NCBI RefSeq assembly: GCF_018219155.1 | Contig: NZ_CP056123.1 | Span: forward strand, 1,311,505 to 1,375,504 | Direction: 5' to 3' | DNA from: Moritella sp. 24 | GTDB lineage: Bacteria > Pseudomonadota > Gammaproteobacteria > Enterobacterales > Moritellaceae | DNA length: 64,000 nt | Made by a program: the position numbers and the translations under genes | In this document: positions 51,557 to 61,030 of the stretch, one piece after another | Layout: each line of letters starts with the position of its first letter | Position numbering within the stretch: position 1 is the first letter of the stretch | The notes under the pieces: model-generated | Databases searched by the model: none | Told to the model about the DNA's origin: nothing | What the model saw: the letters and a program-made list of their open reading frames with translations, nothing else

Positions 51557-51585
51557 TTGACTCTCGGGTCAGGATTTGATTTTAG
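51557..51585 (+). promoter_or_regulatory. xdhA promoter with RutR-like operator over the -35
   Basis: TTGACTCTCGGGTCAG at 51557-51572 carries TGACt-N4-GGTCA, the arrangement of the RutR operator TGACC-N4-GGTCA with one mismatch. Its TTGACT also serves as a -35, with a T-rich -10 (TTTTAG or TTTAGA) 17-18 bases downstream. It lies 84 bases before the xdhA start. Confidence 0.6.
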
Positions 51586-51655
51586 AGACACGATTAATTA
51601 TAAAAAAACACGAGCAATCAATGTCAATGTTACGGAATAACGCAGGAGGTACGAC

Positions 51656-53101
51656 TTGATTAAGTTTCTACTTAACCAAAAGATGTGTCAGGTATCTGAC
51701 CTTTCACCCAACACCACAGTACTTAATTTCTTACGCCAAGAAGAGGCGAAGAAAGGGACAAAAGAAGGTTGTGCATCAGGAGACTGCGGTGCTTGCACTG
51801 TTGTACTCGGTGATGTTGTCGATGGGCGGATCCGTTATACGTCGGTAAATGCGTGTATTACGTTTGTATCCGCTTTACACGGTAAGCAACTTATCACTGT
51901 CGAAGATTTGAAATCGAAAGATGGTTCGTTACATCAAGTGCAGCAAGCACTTGTCGATTTTAATGGTACGCAATGTGGTTATTGTACTCCTGGGTTTGTA
52001 ATGTCGATGTTTGCGTTAAGCAAAAATACACCGTCAGCAGACAAGCACGCTATTTTTGAAGCATTAGCGGGTAACTTATGTCGTTGCACGGGTTATCGTT
52101 CGATTATTGATTCAGCATTGTCGTTAGCAGAGCAACCCCATGTGGTTGATGCATTCGAACGACTAGAGGCTGAAACCGTCGCAAAACTTAATACGATTGA
52201 GCGAAGCGGCACACAAGTATTAATAGGGGACGGTCAACAGGCTTATTCACCAGATAATATAGCTGACTTAGCTGCGCTACTAGTGAAGCACCCTGATGCA
52301 CGAATTGTGGCGGGGGGGACTGATCTAGCATTAGAAGTAACACAGTTCCACCGTCCTATTAATACCTTGATCTCTGTTGGTCATGTGGCTGAGATGAAAG
52401 ATATCTCTGTTACTGATACCCATATTGAAATTGGTGCCGCACGCAGTTTAACGGATAGCTATGGCACCTTAGCATTATACTTTCCTGACTTTGGTGACTT
52501 ATTACATCGATTTGCGTCATTACAAGTCCGTAATCAAGGCACTATTGGTGGCAACATAGGTAACGCATCGCCGATTGGTGATACACCGCCAGCATTAATT
52601 GCACTTAATGCACAGGTTGAATTACGTTGTGGTAATGCTGTGCGCTTGATGGATTTAGAAGATTACTTTGTGGGCTATAAAGTGACAGCCCAAAAAGCAG
52701 CAGAGTTTATTACTAAAATTATTATTCCTTTACCGACCGAAGACCAAGTATTCCGTACGTATAAATTATCAAAACGTATTGATGATGATATTTCAGCGGT
52801 ATTAGGTGCGTTTAACATTACCTTAAAAAATAATGTCGTGATGGATGTACGCCTTGCTTTTGGTGGGATGTCAGCAACACCTATGCGTGCTCAACATGCC
52901 GAGCAAATCTTGTTAGGAGCGCGATGGGAATATGAAAGTGTGGATGCAGCAATGCAAGCATTAGCAAAAGACTTCTCTCCATTATCAGATTTTCGTGCCA
53001 GTAAAGAATATCGTTCACTTGCAGCGAAGAACCTACTGAAGAAATTTTATTTAGAACAACAAAACACCACAATTGAAACGCGGGTAACGTCTTATGTCTA
53101 A
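51656..53101 (+). CDS. xdhA: Xanthine dehydrogenase small subunit (2Fe-2S and FAD)
   Basis: The 481-residue electron-transfer subunit oxidises hypoxanthine and xanthine with XdhB. Two 2Fe-2S clusters use Cys39, Cys44, Cys47 and Cys67, and Cys107, Cys110, Cys142 and Cys144. The FAD domain from about 195 has VAGGTDLALEV and the TIGGNIGNASPIGD loop. The start is TTG 51656, fixed by AGGAGGT five bases before it. The gene overlaps xdhB by eight bases, so the subunits are made together. Confidence 0.95.
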   Translation: MIKFLLNQKMCQVSDLSPNTTVLNFLRQEEAKKGTKEGCASGDCGACTVVLGDVVDGRIRYTSVNACITFVSALHGKQLITVEDLKSKDGSLHQVQQALVDFNGTQCGYCTPGFVMSMFALSKNTPSADKHAIFEALAGNLCRCTGYRSIIDSALSLAEQPHVVDAFERLEAETVAKLNTIERSGTQVLIGDGQQAYSPDNIADLAALLVKHPDARIVAGGTDLALEVTQFHRPINTLISVGHVAEMKDISVTDTHIEIGAARSLTDSYGTLALYFPDFGDLLHRFASLQVRNQGTIGGNIGNASPIGDTPPALIALNAQVELRCGNAVRLMDLEDYFVGYKVTAQKAAEFITKIIIPLPTEDQVFRTYKLSKRIDDDISAVLGAFNITLKNNVVMDVRLAFGGMSATPMRAQHAEQILLGARWEYESVDAAMQALAKDFSPLSDFRASKEYRSLAAKNLLKKFYLEQQNTTIETRVTSYV

Positions 53102-55520
53102 TCACAATAAAGTGCAATTATCACAGCCGCAATTGTTAGCACAAGTGAATCAGTCGATTAAAACGGGTGTCGGTAAAAATGTAAAGCATGACAGTGCGGG
53201 TATTCAGGTAACAGGCGAAGCTATTTATGTGGATGATCGCCTCGAATATCCCAATCAATTACATGTCTATGTGCGTATGAGCGATGTGGCACACGCCAAC
53301 ATCACCAAGATTGATCTCACGCCTTGTTATGAATTTGAGGGGGTTGAATTAGCGATTGAAGCTAAGGACGTACCTGGTGAGTTAGATATCGGGGCCATTT
53401 TACCTGGCGATCCATTATTGGCCGACGGTAAGGTTGAATACTTGGGTCAAGCAGTCATCGCTGTTGCGGCTAATTCGATGGAAATTGCACGTCAAGCTGC
53501 ACAAGCCGCGATCATTGAATACGAAGAGCTACCCGCTATTTTGTGTGTTGAAGAAGCACTCGCAAAGAAAAGTTTTGTTACTGAGTCGCATCAACAAAAA
53601 CGCGGTGATTCGGCAGCAGCCTTATCTGTTGCAACGCATATTTTAGAAGGCAGTATTCACATTGGTGGGCAAGAGCATTTCTATTTAGAAACGCAAGCCG
53701 CGTCAGTGATGCCAACTGAAGACGGTGGCATGATCGTGTATGCGTCCACGCAAAACCCAACCGAAGTGCAAAAACTCGTTGCTGAAGTGATAGGCGTACC
53801 GATGCACAAGGTTGTGATTGATATGCGTCGTATGGGTGGTGGCTTTGGTGGTAAAGAAACGCAAGCTGCAGGCCCCGCATGCTTATGTGCCGTATTTGCG
53901 AAGTTAACAGGACGACCAACTAAGATCCGTTTACCGCGTGTTGAAGATATGATGATGACAGGTAAGCGCCATCCCTTCTTTAACCAATACAAAGTTGGCT
54001 TTAATGATGATGGCCAAATCAACGGCATTGAAATTATCGTAGCGAGTAACTGTGGTTATTCACCGGATCTATCAAGCTCGATCACTGACCGTGCCATGTT
54101 CCATTCTGATAATGCCTACTATTTAGGTGATGCGACCATTACAGGCCATCGTTGTAAAACCAATACCGCATCAAACACTGCATTCCGTGGTTTTGGTGGC
54201 CCGCAAGGTATGATGACGATTGAACACATTATGGATGAAATTGCCGGAAAGCTAGGTAAAGATCCATTAGATGTACGTAAAGTGAATTTTTACGGTATCG
54301 ACGAGCGTAATGTGACGCACTACTATCAAAAAGTAGAAGATAATTTTATTCATGATTTGGTTGCAGATCTTGAAGCGACAAGTGAGTATGCAGCACGTCG
54401 TAAAACAATTGATGAGTACAATAAAACCAGTCCAATTCTGAAAAAAGGTATCTCGTTAACCCCGGTTAAATTTGGTATATCATTTACAGCGACCTTCTTA
54501 AACCAAGCTGGTGCATTACTGCATGTTTATACCGATGGCAGTATGCAATTAAGCCACGGTGGTACTGAAATGGGGCAGGGGCTTAATACCAAGGTTGCGC
54601 AAATTGTTGCACAAGAGTTCCAAGTGGATATTGATAATATTCAAATCACCTCAGCGAATACCAGTAAAGTACCCAATACGTCACCGACAGCGGCATCGTC
54701 GGGTACCGATTTAAATGGTAAAGCGGCGCAAAATGCTGCTCGTACTATTAAGCAACGTCTGATTGATTTTTGTGTCGCCCACTTTGGTGTCACCGATGAA
54801 GAGGTTATTTTCAGTAATAATACCGTGACGATTCGTGAACAAATTATGACGTTTACCGATTTGATCCAACTCGCTTATTTTAATCAGATTTCTCTATCAA
54901 GTACTGGCTTCTATAAAACCCCTAAAATTTATTACGATCATGCGACCGCAAAGGGCCGCCCATTTTATTACTATGCTTATGGAGCATCGTGCTCTGAAGT
55001 TCTTATCGATACATTAACGGGTGAGTATAAAACCTTACGTGTGGATATTCTACATGATGTGGGCGCGTCACTAAACCCTGATATTGATATAGGCCAAATC
55101 GAAGGTGGTTTCATTCAAGGTATGGGTTGGTTAACAACCGAAGAACTGGTTTGGAATGATAAAGGTAAACTCGCGACGAATGGCCCTATGGGTTATAAGA
55201 TCCCTGCGATTGCCGATACGCCAATTGATTTCAGAACGCATTTGGTTGAAAACCGCAGCAACCCAGAACAAACCGTCTATAACTCGAAAGCCGTTGGTGA
55301 ACCACCGTTTATGCTGGGCATGTCTGTGTGGAGCGCATTACGAGATGCAGCCGCAAGTGTTGCAGAGCATCAATATGTACCGCATTTAGATACTCCTGCA
55401 ACACCTGAACGGGTGCTATGGGCGGTGCAAGACGCTGAAAATTTTCAGCGTAGCGCGAACAAAGGTACAGCAGAAAACACGCGAATCACTGAGACTGAAA
55501 TACTCAGCGAGACTGTTTAA
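53094..55520 (+). CDS. xdhB: Xanthine dehydrogenase large, molybdopterin-binding subunit
   Basis: The 808-residue molybdenum subunit performs the hydroxylation. Typical motifs are GQEHFYLETQAA near 195, RMGGGFGGKETQ near 245, AFRGFGGPQGM near 365, and a C-terminal VGEPPFMLG containing the catalytic glutamate. It needs the molybdopterin cofactor and XdhC. It starts inside the end of xdhA, a translational coupling sign. No truncation is seen. Confidence 0.96.
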   Translation: MSNHNKVQLSQPQLLAQVNQSIKTGVGKNVKHDSAGIQVTGEAIYVDDRLEYPNQLHVYVRMSDVAHANITKIDLTPCYEFEGVELAIEAKDVPGELDIGAILPGDPLLADGKVEYLGQAVIAVAANSMEIARQAAQAAIIEYEELPAILCVEEALAKKSFVTESHQQKRGDSAAALSVATHILEGSIHIGGQEHFYLETQAASVMPTEDGGMIVYASTQNPTEVQKLVAEVIGVPMHKVVIDMRRMGGGFGGKETQAAGPACLCAVFAKLTGRPTKIRLPRVEDMMMTGKRHPFFNQYKVGFNDDGQINGIEIIVASNCGYSPDLSSSITDRAMFHSDNAYYLGDATITGHRCKTNTASNTAFRGFGGPQGMMTIEHIMDEIAGKLGKDPLDVRKVNFYGIDERNVTHYYQKVEDNFIHDLVADLEATSEYAARRKTIDEYNKTSPILKKGISLTPVKFGISFTATFLNQAGALLHVYTDGSMQLSHGGTEMGQGLNTKVAQIVAQEFQVDIDNIQITSANTSKVPNTSPTAASSGTDLNGKAAQNAARTIKQRLIDFCVAHFGVTDEEVIFSNNTVTIREQIMTFTDLIQLAYFNQISLSSTGFYKTPKIYYDHATAKGRPFYYYAYGASCSEVLIDTLTGEYKTLRVDILHDVGASLNPDIDIGQIEGGFIQGMGWLTTEELVWNDKGKLATNGPMGYKIPAIADTPIDFRTHLVENRSNPEQTVYNSKAVGEPPFMLGMSVWSALRDAAASVAEHQYVPHLDTPATPERVLWAVQDAENFQRSANKGTAENTRITETEILSETV

Positions 55521-55544
55521 CGGCGTGTTTAGCGAGGAGGGATT

Positions 55545-56384
55545 ATGATGTTTGAAGACAATTGGATTGATCCGCTTGCGGAGTTAAAGCAGCGTGGTGA
55601 AGTGTGTATCATGGTCACGGTACTTGAACATCATGGGTCGACTCCGCGTGATGCTGGAACCAAAATGTTGATCACACAAGATCAGCAATATGCGACGATT
55701 GGCGGCGGGCATTTAGAACATTTAGCCACGAAAATGGCGCGCGAGATGTTAGTTGATGGCACGGATAAATTAACCGTCGAGCGTTTTGATTTAGGTGCGA
55801 GACTCGGGCAATGCTGCGGTGGTAGCGCGACCTTGATGTTTGAACCGATAGGCCAGTCATTGCATCACTTGGTGGTATTTGGTGCTGGGCATGTGGCAAA
55901 GGCTTTGTTACATGTTGTAGCTACGTTGCCGTTTAGAGTAACTTGGATTGATGAGCGTGAAGACCAATTTCCAAATCAGTTACCTGATAATGTCACCAAG
56001 CTAGTCAGTGATGATCCAGTTGGTGATGTTCGTGATATGCCGAAAGACAGTTACTATTTAGTTATGACGCATAACCACCAACTTGATTTTGATTTAGCGA
56101 GAGCTATCTTAAAGCGAGGAGATGCGAAATATTTTGGCATGATTGGTTCGCAAACCAAGAAAAAACGCTTTCAATATCGATTACGTGCGCGTGATTTCAC
56201 TGATACTCAGATTAATCAAATGGTTTGTCCGATTGGTATTAGTGCCGTTGTTGGTAAACATCCTGCTGAAATTGCCATTTCGGTCGCAGGTGAGTTAATC
56301 GCCACATACCAAGGCAGGACATTAGAGAGCAAACAAAAACCTAATTTAACGCAGGTAAATAGTGAAATTGCGAAGCTAGCCTAA
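55545..56384 (+). CDS. xdhC: Xanthine dehydrogenase accessory protein XdhC
   Basis: The 279-residue XdhC/CoxI-family protein binds the molybdenum cofactor and helps sulfurate it before insertion into XdhB. The N-terminal region has VLEHHGSTPRDAGTKML and QCCGGSATLMFE. The C-terminal Rossmann domain has VVFGAGHVAKAL and ends in a conserved KHPAEIAISVAGE segment. It follows xdhB by 24 bases with GAGGAGGGA before the double ATG, so it is in the same operon. Confidence 0.95.
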   Translation: MMFEDNWIDPLAELKQRGEVCIMVTVLEHHGSTPRDAGTKMLITQDQQYATIGGGHLEHLATKMAREMLVDGTDKLTVERFDLGARLGQCCGGSATLMFEPIGQSLHHLVVFGAGHVAKALLHVVATLPFRVTWIDEREDQFPNQLPDNVTKLVSDDPVGDVRDMPKDSYYLVMTHNHQLDFDLARAILKRGDAKYFGMIGSQTKKKRFQYRLRARDFTDTQINQMVCPIGISAVVGKHPAEIAISVAGELIATYQGRTLESKQKPNLTQVNSEIAKLA

Positions 56385-56484
56385 TATAGGTAGTGTTTTG
56401 TAAACATATATTATAGACACGCAATCTCGAGAGTATTAGGATAGCGTGAGATACGATGCAAAAGCATAACGAAGGATGAGTTAA

Positions 56485-57792
56485 ATGAGTACAATTCGAA
56501 CAGCATACCGATCAGCAATAGCACATAGTATTGGTGATCCCGATAAAGTCGGTATGGAAAATTCGTACGAATATTTTGCTGATGGTGCCATGATTATTGA
56601 AAATGGTATTGTGCAAGCGGTTGGTAACGCAGACGATATTCTTGCGAATGAACGCAGCGATATTGACGTTAAAGTATATGAAAATAAGATCATTACATCG
56701 GGTTTTATTGATACCCATGTGCATTACCCACAAACGGGGATGATCGCGTCTTACGGCGAGCAATTATTAGATTGGTTAAATAACTATACTTTCCCTGCAG
56801 AAAGTAAGTTTAATGATCCTGCGCACGCAACAAAAGTGGCAGAGATCTTTATACAAGAATTAATGAGTAACGGTACGACGACTGCATTGGTATTTGGTAC
56901 TGTGCATAAAGAATCGGTTGATAGCTTCTTTACCCAAGCTGAGTTACGTAATTTACGTATTATTTGCGGTAAGGTGATGATGGATCGCAACGCTCCTGAT
57001 TTCTTAACGGATACGCTTGAAAGTTGCTACGAAGACAGTAAAGAGCTAATTGAACGCTGGCATCAAAAAGGTCGATTGCATTATGCGGTTACGCCTCGCT
57101 TTGCCCCGACAAGTACACCAGAACAACTTGATGTTGCAAAACGCTTGTTAGGTGAGTTCCCTGATTTATACATGCATACGCATTTATCAGAAAACTTAAA
57201 AGAAATTGAGTGGGTTAAAGAGTTGTTCCCTGAACGTGCTAACTACCTCGATGTATACGATCATCATGGCCTGTTAAGTGAACGTTCGGTATTTGCACAC
57301 AGTATTCACTTATGTGATAGCGAATGTCAGCGTTTAGCTGATACCGGTTCGGCTGTTGCCTTCTGCCCAACATCAAACTTATTCTTAGGTTCTGGCCTAT
57401 TAGATTTACCGCGTTTAGAAAAATTCGGTATTAATGTAGGTATGGGTACGGATGTGGGCGCAGGTACGTGTTTCTCATTATTATCAACCATGAATGAAGC
57501 GTACAAAGTATTACAATTACAAGGAAAAGCGCTAAGCCCGTTTAAATCCTTATATCTTGCTACATTAGGCGGTGCGAATGCATTACGCTTAGAAGATAAA
57601 ATTGGTAATCTTGCAGTGGGTAAAGAAGCTGATTTCGTTGTATTAGATTTAGCAGCAACACCGTTACTTAAATTCCGTATGGATAACTCAACGTCATTAG
57701 AAGAAACACTGTTTGCATTAATGCTGATGGGTGATGATCGTGTTGTATGCGAAACTTATGTGTTTGGTGAAAATCGTTATAGTAGCCTTTAA
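56485..57792 (+). CDS. guaD: Guanine deaminase
   Basis: The 435-residue zinc amidohydrolase turns guanine into xanthine, the substrate of XdhAB. Metal ligands are seen in FIDTHVHYPQTG, MHTHLSENLKEI, VFAHSIHL and GTDVGAGTCFS. It follows xdhC by 100 bases with an AAGGA-type site, so it is probably in the same unit or under a second promoter. The order xdhABC-guaD is a compact route from guanine to urate. No urate-oxidation genes follow in this window. Confidence 0.96.
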   Translation: MSTIRTAYRSAIAHSIGDPDKVGMENSYEYFADGAMIIENGIVQAVGNADDILANERSDIDVKVYENKIITSGFIDTHVHYPQTGMIASYGEQLLDWLNNYTFPAESKFNDPAHATKVAEIFIQELMSNGTTTALVFGTVHKESVDSFFTQAELRNLRIICGKVMMDRNAPDFLTDTLESCYEDSKELIERWHQKGRLHYAVTPRFAPTSTPEQLDVAKRLLGEFPDLYMHTHLSENLKEIEWVKELFPERANYLDVYDHHGLLSERSVFAHSIHLCDSECQRLADTGSAVAFCPTSNLFLGSGLLDLPRLEKFGINVGMGTDVGAGTCFSLLSTMNEAYKVLQLQGKALSPFKSLYLATLGGANALRLEDKIGNLAVGKEADFVVLDLAATPLLKFRMDNSTSLEETLFALMLMGDDRVVCETYVFGENRYSSL

Positions 57793-57955
57793 GCCATAAG
57801 CGCGATCTATCGATTTAGAATAATGATGCAGCAGCAAGCCTCAGTGTTTGCTGTTGTTATTAAGTACTCCTCACCTTATTTTACCTCTTAACCGAACTCT
57901 CTCTAACTCTCTCTATTCAATATTAATGACTCACTTGTCTTATCTGCTTATTGAC

Positions 57956-59119
57956 TTAATTCGTGCAGTTTTCAATCCAATTAGACAGGCTTTTTGCTTG
58001 TTGACTGGCATCAAAATTATTCTCTACATTTAATCGTGCTAATTGACCCATTTCTTGACGTTTTTCTTTAGGGTAATTGATGAACTCAGAAATTGCTTGG
58101 CTCAATGCTTGTGTGTTCTTTTGCTTTACAATAAGTCCGGTGCCAGGCGCAACAATCTCTTTGCAACCCATTAAATCCGTTGTGATAACGGGAATGCCAA
58201 CGGCCATTGCTTCTTTTAGTACCAAGGGACCTGTATCGACACAACCTGATTGTGAGATACAAAAGGGAGCAACTAAGCAATCAAATGTAGGCAGATTATT
58301 ACTCACCCAGTGTGGCGATTTAGCGCCAAGAAAACGTACAAATTGCGATAAGCCCAAGGTATCAACTTGCTGTTGTAAATTTAATAGTTGGTCACCATCA
58401 CCAATAATATCCAATGTCACTAAGTAATTTTGATGTAATTCATGCAGGCTTTGGATAAGGTAGCGTATCCCTTTTTGTTCCACTAGTCGCCCAAGAAAAA
58501 CCAAGCGTATCGGTGCCAAATCGTTATTATTTTCTGGTGTTAACACGGGAGGTTTAAATTCGTTGGTTTTGACTCCGCAATGTAATAGCTTTATTTTTTT
58601 ATGATTGATTTTTTTTAAATCGGCCTCCATGTCTTTGCACACAGCGACGACAAAATCACTGCTATTTACTTTTAAATTGACATCGTAAGGTGTTTCGTAA
58701 ATATCATGGCCATGAGCAACAAAGGAGCATGTTATATTTATCATTTTAGCGGCAGCAATGGCGTGTGCACAGGTATGCTGTGCAAAATGTGCATGCGCAT
58801 GATTCACACCTTCTTTACGCATTTGTAAGGCGAGTTGGAGGCTATAGCGAAATAGAGAGAGCTTAGGCATAGAATGCTGCATCGTAATAAACCGCAGCGC
58901 TTTTATCATGCCGATGGGACTGAGTGTTGTCAGTAAGGAAAAATAAGATTTTGCACCAATAACATGAATATCATAGTTAAATTTTTCACAGTTATTATGT
59001 TTGGTAAAGGTCATGACACAAACTTCATGACCATAGGCGCTCACTGAATCAACTTCTGTTCGAATAAATGTCTCACTGAGCACGGGATATGAAGGGGCTA
59101 AAAATGCCACTTTTTTCAT
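57956..59119 (-). CDS. Family 1 (GT4-like) glycosyltransferase
   Basis: The 387-residue GT-B fold enzyme has an N-terminal FLAPSYPVLSETFIRTEV segment, the glycosyltransferase core IRLVFLGRLVEQKGI, and a sugar-nucleotide site with PLVLKEAMAVGIPVI (EX7E type). It resembles the capsule and exopolysaccharide GT4 enzymes. I chose ATG 59119, preceded by AAGGA; a longer frame reaches into the opposite-strand neighbour with unlikely residues. The sugar donor and product cannot be predicted. It is divergent from a GT2 gene. Confidence 0.88.
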   Translation of the reverse strand: MKKVAFLAPSYPVLSETFIRTEVDSVSAYGHEVCVMTFTKHNNCEKFNYDIHVIGAKSYFSLLTTLSPIGMIKALRFITMQHSMPKLSLFRYSLQLALQMRKEGVNHAHAHFAQHTCAHAIAAAKMINITCSFVAHGHDIYETPYDVNLKVNSSDFVVAVCKDMEADLKKINHKKIKLLHCGVKTNEFKPPVLTPENNNDLAPIRLVFLGRLVEQKGIRYLIQSLHELHQNYLVTLDIIGDGDQLLNLQQQVDTLGLSQFVRFLGAKSPHWVSNNLPTFDCLVAPFCISQSGCVDTGPLVLKEAMAVGIPVITTDLMGCKEIVAPGTGLIVKQKNTQALSQAISEFINYPKEKRQEMGQLARLNVENNFDASQQAKSLSNWIENCTN

Positions 59120-59312
59120 TCTAATGTCCTTATTTCTTATCCTAATGGATGTTATTCCATCGCTACTACATCCAAAAAGTGATTTCTTCACTACTCTTAA
59201 TTGCATCGCTAAAATAAAACAAAGCTTTAGTAAATAATAGTATAGATAAATGTGATTGGTTCTAAGCGGAACTGAAAATGGAATGTTAGTCGATGACATA
59301 AGGAGTAGTGTT

Positions 59313-60245
59313 ATGGTATATAGCGTCTCAGTGATTATTCCTAGCTATAACTGTTTGGAATATTTGCCGAAAGCGATAAACAGTATTTTGAATCAAGATC
59401 GGTCAGATATTGAAATCATCATTATTAACGATAACAGCAGTGATGGCAGCGCTGAATATCTTGCTTCGTTAAGCCTGCAAGAATCTTGTATTAAAATCAT
59501 AACGACAAATGGCGTAGGTGCCGCAGGTGCGCGCAATATTGGTATAGAACAAGCGACGGGTGAGTATATTGCTTTTCTAGACGCCGATGACTACTGGTAT
59601 CCAAATAAAATATCGGCGCAATTGGCGCTGCATGCGGCTAACCCGAGCGTTGCCATGTCATTTACTAACTATGATCATGTGAATGAGCAATATCAATATA
59701 TTGTGGATTGTTTTGGATACTGGAATCAATTTACACATATTACGACACCTTCCCATCATATTAACCAACCTCTAGCACAAGTGTTTGCTCACAATGTCGT
59801 TGGCACATCGACTGTGATGGTGAAGGCGTCGGTATTTGAAACGGTAGGCTTATTTGATGTTGAAATGAGTTATTGTGAAGATTGGCAACTATGGCTAAAA
59901 ATATGCGAACACTTTGAGGTGGCGGTATTAACTCAAAGCTATACTGGCTACCTTATGCGTAGCGATTCCATTACTCAAACAGATAGTAAACGCTTGCAAC
60001 ATTTAGCTTGTATTGAACATATTATCACTGCGTATAAACAGCGAGATACAGGACTAAGTAAGCATACTTTTGCATTGGCTGATGCGAAGTTGAAAGAAGG
60101 CTATGCTGATTATTACCGTACGCAAAAGAAATTCATTAATGCGTTTTGTTATGAGGGCTATGCTTTTTTGCTTAACCCTCAAATTAGACGTATTAAAAAT
60201 GGTCTTGGAGACATAAAGAAAATGATCTTAAGTCCAATTGCCTAA
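59313..60245 (+). CDS. Family 2 glycosyltransferase
   Basis: The 310-residue GT-A enzyme has VSVIIPSYNCLEYLPKAI, the nucleotide-binding IIINDNSSDGS, the GAAGARNIGIEQA loop and the DXD-type FLDADDYW. The ATG is preceded by AAGGAG at eight bases; the longer frame begins in the preceding divergent region. It should add a sugar to a surface polymer or a lipid carrier. It converges with the RutR-like gene two bases after its stop. Together with the GT4 gene it forms a two-gene group inside an otherwise purine-related locus. Confidence 0.88.
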   Translation: MVYSVSVIIPSYNCLEYLPKAINSILNQDRSDIEIIIINDNSSDGSAEYLASLSLQESCIKIITTNGVGAAGARNIGIEQATGEYIAFLDADDYWYPNKISAQLALHAANPSVAMSFTNYDHVNEQYQYIVDCFGYWNQFTHITTPSHHINQPLAQVFAHNVVGTSTVMVKASVFETVGLFDVEMSYCEDWQLWLKICEHFEVAVLTQSYTGYLMRSDSITQTDSKRLQHLACIEHIITAYKQRDTGLSKHTFALADAKLKEGYADYYRTQKKFINAFCYEGYAFLLNPQIRRIKNGLGDIKKMILSPIA

Positions 60246-60247
60246 TG

Positions 60248-60886
60248 TTATTCGGTGAGTACCTTTGCAGTATCGCTGCTGGATTTGACGTTGCAGCCTT
60301 TTAATACCAGTTGGCTAATGAGGTGTGCAGCGTCTTCATAATCCGTCGCGGTCAGTGATGTTTTTCCCATCACTGCATTTATTTGCCAACTAAAATCAGC
60401 ATAAGTCTGTGTTGAAGACCAGATCATGAATAATAGGTGATGCGGCGATACATTGTCCATTTGGCCTGCATCAATCCACTGCGTAAATTTGTCGAGTAAA
60501 AAGGTACTCTGATTCATTAGACGTTGTCTTATCTCTGGCGACAAGAGAGGCGAACCTCGCATGATCTCATTTGCGAATACTTTTGATGCATAAGGATAAT
60601 CTCGTGAGATGAGTAGCTTCGTTTTAATGTATTCGGTCAACGCGACAGCGGGATCATTAATCGTGATCATGGGATGGGTTGCGCTGAGTAATGGTTCGAT
60701 GATCGTTTCCAATACCGCAGTGTACAAGGTTTCTTTATTGCCAAAATAATAATAGACATTGGCTTTAGGTACACCGGCAAGTTTTGCTATATCAATAGTT
60801 TTCGTTGCAGCATAACCTTCACTGGCAAATACTTGACTGGCAGCCTTTAAAATTTTGCCTTCGTTTTTCTTCCGTATGGTCGACAT
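60248..60886 (-). CDS. TetR-family regulator of the RutR group
   Basis: The 212-residue regulator has an N-terminal TetR helix-turn-helix (TKTIDIAKLAGVPKANVYYYF) and a C-terminal domain clearly like RutR: SRDYPYASKVFANEIMRGSPLL and HLLFMIWSSTQTYADF. RutR in Escherichia coli senses uracil and thymine and binds TGACC-N4-GGTCA operators. Two matching operators lie here, at 60996 beside this gene and at 51557 before xdhA, so it probably controls purine degradation. I chose ATG 60886 because the upstream ATG 60898 directly touches the AAGGG ribosome site. Confidence 0.88.
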   Translation of the reverse strand: MSTIRKKNEGKILKAASQVFASEGYAATKTIDIAKLAGVPKANVYYYFGNKETLYTAVLETIIEPLLSATHPMITINDPAVALTEYIKTKLLISRDYPYASKVFANEIMRGSPLLSPEIRQRLMNQSTFLLDKFTQWIDAGQMDNVSPHHLLFMIWSSTQTYADFSWQINAVMGKTSLTATDYEDAAHLISQLVLKGCNVKSSSDTAKVLTE

Positions 60887-60995
60887 TATTTTATTCATCC
60901 CTTCGCAGTTACTTACATCAATGACAATAAATAGATGACCATTTATTTAATACAGTTGGTATTACAGAAATCATACAATAATTTTACAAAACAAC
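60887..60995 (-). promoter_or_regulatory. Upstream region of the RutR-like gene
   Basis: This 109-base stretch should hold the minus-strand promoter. A TATGAT candidate -10 lies near 60971 when read on the minus strand, but no clear -35 fits it. The shared operator lies just to the right. Confidence 0.35.
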
Positions 60996-61024
60996 TTGAC
61001 CTTTGGGTCAGGTTTTTATCTAAT
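60996..61024 (+). promoter_or_regulatory. Strong plus-strand promoter with RutR-type operator
   Basis: TTGACC and TCTAAT are spaced by 17 bases. The operator TTGACCTTTGGGTCAG (60996-61011) contains perfect TGACC-N4-GGTCA arms and covers the -35 and part of the spacer. The bound regulator would block RNA polymerase. The site also lies about 110 bases from the RutR-like start, so it could provide autoregulation. Confidence 0.65.
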
Positions 61025-61030
61025 AGTGAT

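Larger units (their letters stand above)
51172..51655. other. Upstream region of xdhA, 484 bases
   Basis: It contains the GntR-type palindrome, the gntR terminator and the RutR-like operator/promoter described separately. The remaining sequence is AT-rich, with a TTGTATATAT half-site near 51489. No gene is seen. Confidence 0.6.
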
